Assembly: GCF_020520425.1 (NCBI RefSeq)
Contig: NC_079492.1
Span: 104,257,157 to 104,321,156, forward strand
Length of the DNA: 64,000 nucleotides
Direction: 5' to 3'
Source: Spinacia oleracea
Taxonomy: Eukaryota; Streptophyta; Magnoliopsida; Caryophyllales; Amaranthaceae
The translations under genes were made by a program, and so were the position numbers. Of the stretch, positions 60,264-64,000 are shown piece by piece. Every line of letters starts with the position of its first letter. Position 1 is the first letter of the stretch. Under the pieces are notes generated by a model that made no database searches, was not told where the DNA came from, and saw only the letters and a program-made list of their open reading frames with translations.

Positions 60264-62248
60264 TCAACGGCCATATTGGAGGACTGAATTTGTGCTAGAC
60301 GTGACACCAAAAGAAACAGTTCCAGACGACGATGGTAATGAACCTTATTTATCCCAAACCTCCCCAAAGAAACTACAACTCTCAGTGTTATATTGCGATG
60401 GTATATCGGGCAACGTTTTACTTCCACTAAAAAACTGCACCAACTGCTTCATTTTAGGCCTTTCTTCTGCTATAGGATGCAAACAGAGAAGGCCTAACTT
60501 CAATACAAGCTCCACTTCCTTTTCCTGATAATCACCTTCCATTGTAGGATCACTTGCCATAAGAATTTCTCCCATTTTCCAACAATCATAAACACAGTCA
60601 CTGAGGAAAAAATCATTATCAGACTGTTCACCAATTGACCTCCTTCTACAACCTACTTCAAGCAGAAACATTCCAAATGAAAAAACATCACTACTGGTGG
60701 TAGGCTTTTGCGTTCTACTAACTTCAGGTGTAATGTATCCAATGGTTCCCACCACATTAGTGGTTCGGGGATCATTGTTATGATCATAGAGTCGGGCCAG
60801 GCCAAAATCACCCAACCTTGCGTTCATCTCAGTATCTAAAAGGCCATTACTAGCCTTCACATCTCGGTGAAGGACGACTTGTTCCCACTCCTCATGAAGG
60901 TAATAAAAGTGCAGAGGGCACCCCTTTAATTATGTTGAATCTCGAGGACCAACATAGATTTAATAATTTACCATCCTCGTGAAAGAGGAACCCGTTAGGC
61001 ATATACTCGTATACCAAAAGAAGTTCCCCTTTTCTTCTGCAGTAGCCTAGGAGCTGTACCAAGTTTCTATGACTTAGCCTTCCCATACTAGAGATCTCTG
61101 CAACAAATTCTTTCACCCCTTGTTTTGAATCATGAGCAACTCTTTTCACAGCAACTTGGTGACCTACCTTCCCAAAACCGCCAACTCCAAGAAGCTCGGA
61201 TTTTTTAAAACCTTTTGTTGCTCCTTGAATGAGTATCTATGGAGGACATATTCCTTCTCCCAAGGTTCAAACAATTATTCATACTTCTTCCTCCAAAAAT
61301 ACCAAACAGCTGCAGGAATCATTAATAACAATAGTAACGCCACAATAAGTACTAGAACTACAAAATAAGCTTGTTCAAGATTTGCTTTTGATGTTTAATT
61401 CGTGGAAGGGATGGAAGCTTAGAAGGGTCTAGATTTTGTGCTATTCCACTTTGATTCCAGATCCATCCTAGTATGTAATGATAATTTGATATCAGGCCAG
61501 TTGCAGAAGTGAAACCGACATATATGGAATGAAGTAGTATGGTAGAAAGATTGAGGTGCTTAGATAATAAACACTTGCTAGGCTTTGGATAACTAAATGG
61601 AGCAAGTGTTACATTCAAAAACATATTTACCTCATCATATTCTATCCAAATTTGCATTGGTTCCCACTATTTAGCTTCAGGTTTTTGTACACCCTTTCTT
61701 TGTCAGAATAGTATGCTACTGTAGCAGCCACTTCAGACTTGAGGTTATTCACATCAATTCCAACATGGTTTCCATCAATATCTTTCATATCAGCATTTTG
61801 GATAGTGTCTAATTCTAAAGCAACTATATGGTTAGAAGGAGACCATTGGTGAAAGTACTGAAGAGTCTTATGTATGCGGATGGGAGAGTGTGTTGGAAAT
61901 TTGTGGTTGGACTAATAACAAATACGATTCCATGGCCGGAATGATTTGGGACTTGAGGATACATAGAAAAAACAAAAGTTGTGGGGAATGATATATGATT
62001 TGGTCTGAACTTCACGGGACGTGGATAGAAAGCATGGGAGGTATTGTGGATTGAGAAGTTTGTCATTTGGAGAAGACCATTTGGGAGGATAGTTGCGATC
62101 CCATCAACTTGAAGTTTGTGGATGGATCCTTGGAAACCATTGTAGGTGATTCTTGAGCAAAGGAATTTACATGTACAGCTAATATAAGAAGAAATATGAG
62201 GCTCATTGAATTGTTACTTGGCGGTTGGTATTTAGAATGCAGGAACAA
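60264..62248 (-). pseudogene. L-type lectin receptor kinase, broken (LecRK copy 2)
   Basis: Same architecture as the copy at 53.3-55.3 kb. Signal peptide near 62,206 (MSLIFLLILAVHVNSFAQ); lectin pieces NHISFPTTFVFSMYPQ, IDGNHVGIDVN and MQIWIEYDEV; transmembrane segment near 61,330; kinase pieces [54 protein letters not shown] and VFSFGMFLLEV; tail ending STNSVLQYGR with TGA at 60,266. The frame is broken at least near 62,100, 61,830, 61,670, 61,370, 61,200 and 60,905. The C-terminal stretch 60,860-60,345 is still open. A pseudogene, and more decayed in its first half than LecRK copy 1. Confidence 0.88.
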
Positions 62249-62967
62249 TTTCCACTAGTGTCATAAGTTTTAGAGTGCTTATTTTCTGAACTTGATTTTT
62301 TTTTTTCGGTTTTTCCTTTGTACTAATGTCTGATTTCCAGCTCACGGTAAATTAGGATGAGTAGTGATGAGTGATTCAAAATGTCTCATGTTGGTTTGGA
62401 GTCAAGTGACAGGTCGCTTGACATTTGAAAAGTCATATTGGTGTTCTATGATATTTTGACTTGGCAGTGTGAAATTATTGTGTACTATGATATGTGCCCT
62501 ATTCAACCTTCTACGGTTCTACCTGATAATGATTTTTAACCTACCCTAAGGACAAACTGAAATAATGTAGCAATATTCAAGGAGGTGGATGGAATACGGA
62601 ACACAAAATTCTTTCCTTTTTTTCTACTTTCTTAAATATACAAAATTCATCTTTTACATACTTCTATTGACTAGGAGCATAAGTGTGTCTTCAATTCTGC
62701 TATCGGAATCGTTACACAAACAAAATGACATAACTTTCCATCTTAACTGAAACAAGAAAAGAAAGTAAAAAATTAGGCGCAGAACTGTATTAATGCTAGT
62801 AAAAGCAAATGCAGAACCAAAGAGGCATGAATATGTACATTATATATGTATACGGACATCACCCTGCTGGCCTGCTGTTTAATTACAGAATTTCTGATGG
62901 ACTGTTAGGTCAGCAGGTGAGCTATGTATGAGAGTGTAACAAACACAGCGGATGAGCATCCTATGAT
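62249..62967. other. Intergenic sequence between LecRK genes
   Basis: AT-rich, with no gene or repeat that I can support. Presumably contains the 3' UTR and terminator of the intact LecRK on its right and the old promoter of the pseudogene on its left. Confidence 0.4.
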
Positions 62968-64000
62968 TCAACGACCGTGAATGAGGATTGAATCGGTACT
63001 AGAAACAGAACAAACAGATCTTACAGATGCAGAGTTAGGTATTGGTGGAAATAGAGTTGTTGGTACACGAGACTCTGTGTCGTAAGATTCTTCAGAAGAT
63101 CTGCAATTACTGTTATCCAAATTTTGAATTACTTGCCTCATGTTAGGCCTCTCTTGTGGATTAGTATGGCAACACATCAATCCTAGCCTCAAAATGACCT
63201 CCATTTCTTCAGAAATGTAGCTACCTTCCAGCTTAGGATCAGTTGTCTTTAGGATTTTACCATTTTCCCAGCAATGGAACACCCAATCCACCAAGTTTTC
63301 TTCTTCAAGGGAGTCGAGGGATATTGGCCGCCTTCCACAAACCACTTCAAGCATAAACATACCGAATGAAAATATATCAGTACTAGTAGATGGCTTTCCT
63401 GTGATACTTAGCTCTGGTGCAATGTATCCGATTGTTCCAACCACACGGGTAGTTCGTGGGCCAGTGTCATGGTCATATAATCTTGAAAGCCCAAAGTCAC
63501 CTAGACGAGCATTCATGTTAGCATCCAAAAGAACATTACTTGCCTTGACATCTCGATGAAGAACAACTTGTTCCCACTCTTCATGCAGGTATAGCAAGGC
63601 AAATGCCACATGTTTGATGATTCTGATTCTTTGACGCCAGGATATGTTTGGTTTCTCATCACTGAAGAGGAACTTATCGAGGCTTCCATTAGGCATGTAA
63701 TCATACACCAAAAGAAGCTCACCCTTTCTCTGACAGTAACCTAGCAGTTGTACCAAGTTTCTATGCCTTAACCTTCTCATGCTGGCAATTTCAGCCACAA
63801 ATTCTCTCAACCCTTGTTTGGAATCATGGGATATTCTTTTGACTGCAACTTGTATATTGGAATGAGGTAGTGCGCCTTTATACACCTTTCCAAAACCTCC
63901 CCAACCTAGAACCTCAGTCTCTTTAAACCCTTTTGTTGCTCTGTATAGATCCTTATATAAGAATCTATTTGCAGAATACTCGGATTCCCAGACCTCGTGC
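62968..64000 (-). CDS. L-type lectin receptor kinase, kinase half (continues beyond window)
   Basis: Open without interruption from the window edge to TGA at 62,970-62,968, about 343 codons. It starts in the juxtamembrane segment (HEVWESEYSANRFLYKDL). A complete Ser/Thr kinase follows: glycine loop LGWGGFGKVYKG, VAVKRIS (catalytic Lys), LHRDVKASNVLLD, GDFGLSRLYDH, GTIGYIAPEL and RPNMRQVIQNLD. The tail runs to SVSSTDSILIHGR, the same type of ending as in the two broken neighbours. All key catalytic residues are present. Lectin and transmembrane parts lie outside the window. Probable role: plasma-membrane receptor kinase in defence or stress signalling, as inferred from the family. It is the only LecRK here that could be functional. 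Confidence 0.93.
   Translation of the reverse strand, partial: HEVWESEYSANRFLYKDLYRATKGFKETEVLGWGGFGKVYKGALPHSNIQVAVKRISHDSKQGLREFVAEIASMRRLRHRNLVQLLGYCQRKGELLLVYDYMPNGSLDKFLFSDEKPNISWRQRIRIIKHVAFALLYLHEEWEQVVLHRDVKASNVLLDANMNARLGDFGLSRLYDHDTGPRTTRVVGTIGYIAPELSITGKPSTSTDIFSFGMFMLEVVCGRRPISLDSLEEENLVDWVFHCWENGKILKTTDPKLEGSYISEEMEVILRLGLMCCHTNPQERPNMRQVIQNLDNSNCRSSEESYDTESRVPTTLFPPIPNSASVRSVCSVSSTDSILIHGR

Overview
The window is nuclear DNA of a dicot plant. The evidence is AT-rich sequence with GT-AG introns, abundant LTR retrotransposons, Stowaway, Tourist and hAT MITEs, tRNA-derived SINEs, LINE fragments and plant-specific families (L-type lectin receptor kinases, a SYP12-type syntaxin fragment, a chloroplast D-xylose symporter-like gene). 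The repeat style suggests the Caryophyllales/Amaranthaceae (spinach or beet relatives), but that is a weak inference. Roughly three quarters of the window is transposon or decayed sequence. Two complete host genes and one gene cut by the window edge look functional.

Layout. 1-2,340 holds the tail of a Sirevirus-like LTR and the 3' end of a Ty3/gypsy element. 2,555-13,014 is a complete, very young Ty1/copia element (5-bp target duplication, nearly identical LTRs) whose gag-pol has decayed beyond use, so it must move in trans. 13.6 kb carries a broken syntaxin exon. 15.4 kb is a SINE. 16,034-25,460 is an 11-exon gene for the TFIIA large subunit. 26.6-33.3 kb is a MITE/LINE/SINE graveyard with several nested insertions and clear target duplications. 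33,343-43,611 is a second, older copia element of the same family on the minus strand, with recognisable but broken gag-pol; it sits in a LINE fragment. 43.6-46.6 kb is a third, relic copy of that family, interrupted by a terminal-inverted-repeat element carrying two large CCATGG-centred palindromes. 46.8-47.9 kb is a CCCGA-rich hAT-like element.

48,213-51,845 is a 13-exon plastid-targeted sugar/H+ symporter gene. After it come minus-strand L-type lectin receptor kinase (LecRK) sequences: a 3' fragment, two multiply broken genes (53.3-55.3 and 60.3-62.2 kb) and an intact kinase half running off the right end (62,968-64,000). Between the two broken LecRKs lies a decayed second copy of symporter exons 8-10. 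This shows that a symporter+LecRK block was duplicated in tandem and one copy then decayed, helped by a rearranged copia element, a hAT MITE and a Sirevirus LTR.

No operon-like or defence-island system is present. The most interesting items are the trans-mobilised non-coding copia family, the in-frame 102-bp duplication that doubles a splice acceptor in the TFIIA gene, the palindromic CCATGG array and the duplicated symporter/LecRK block.
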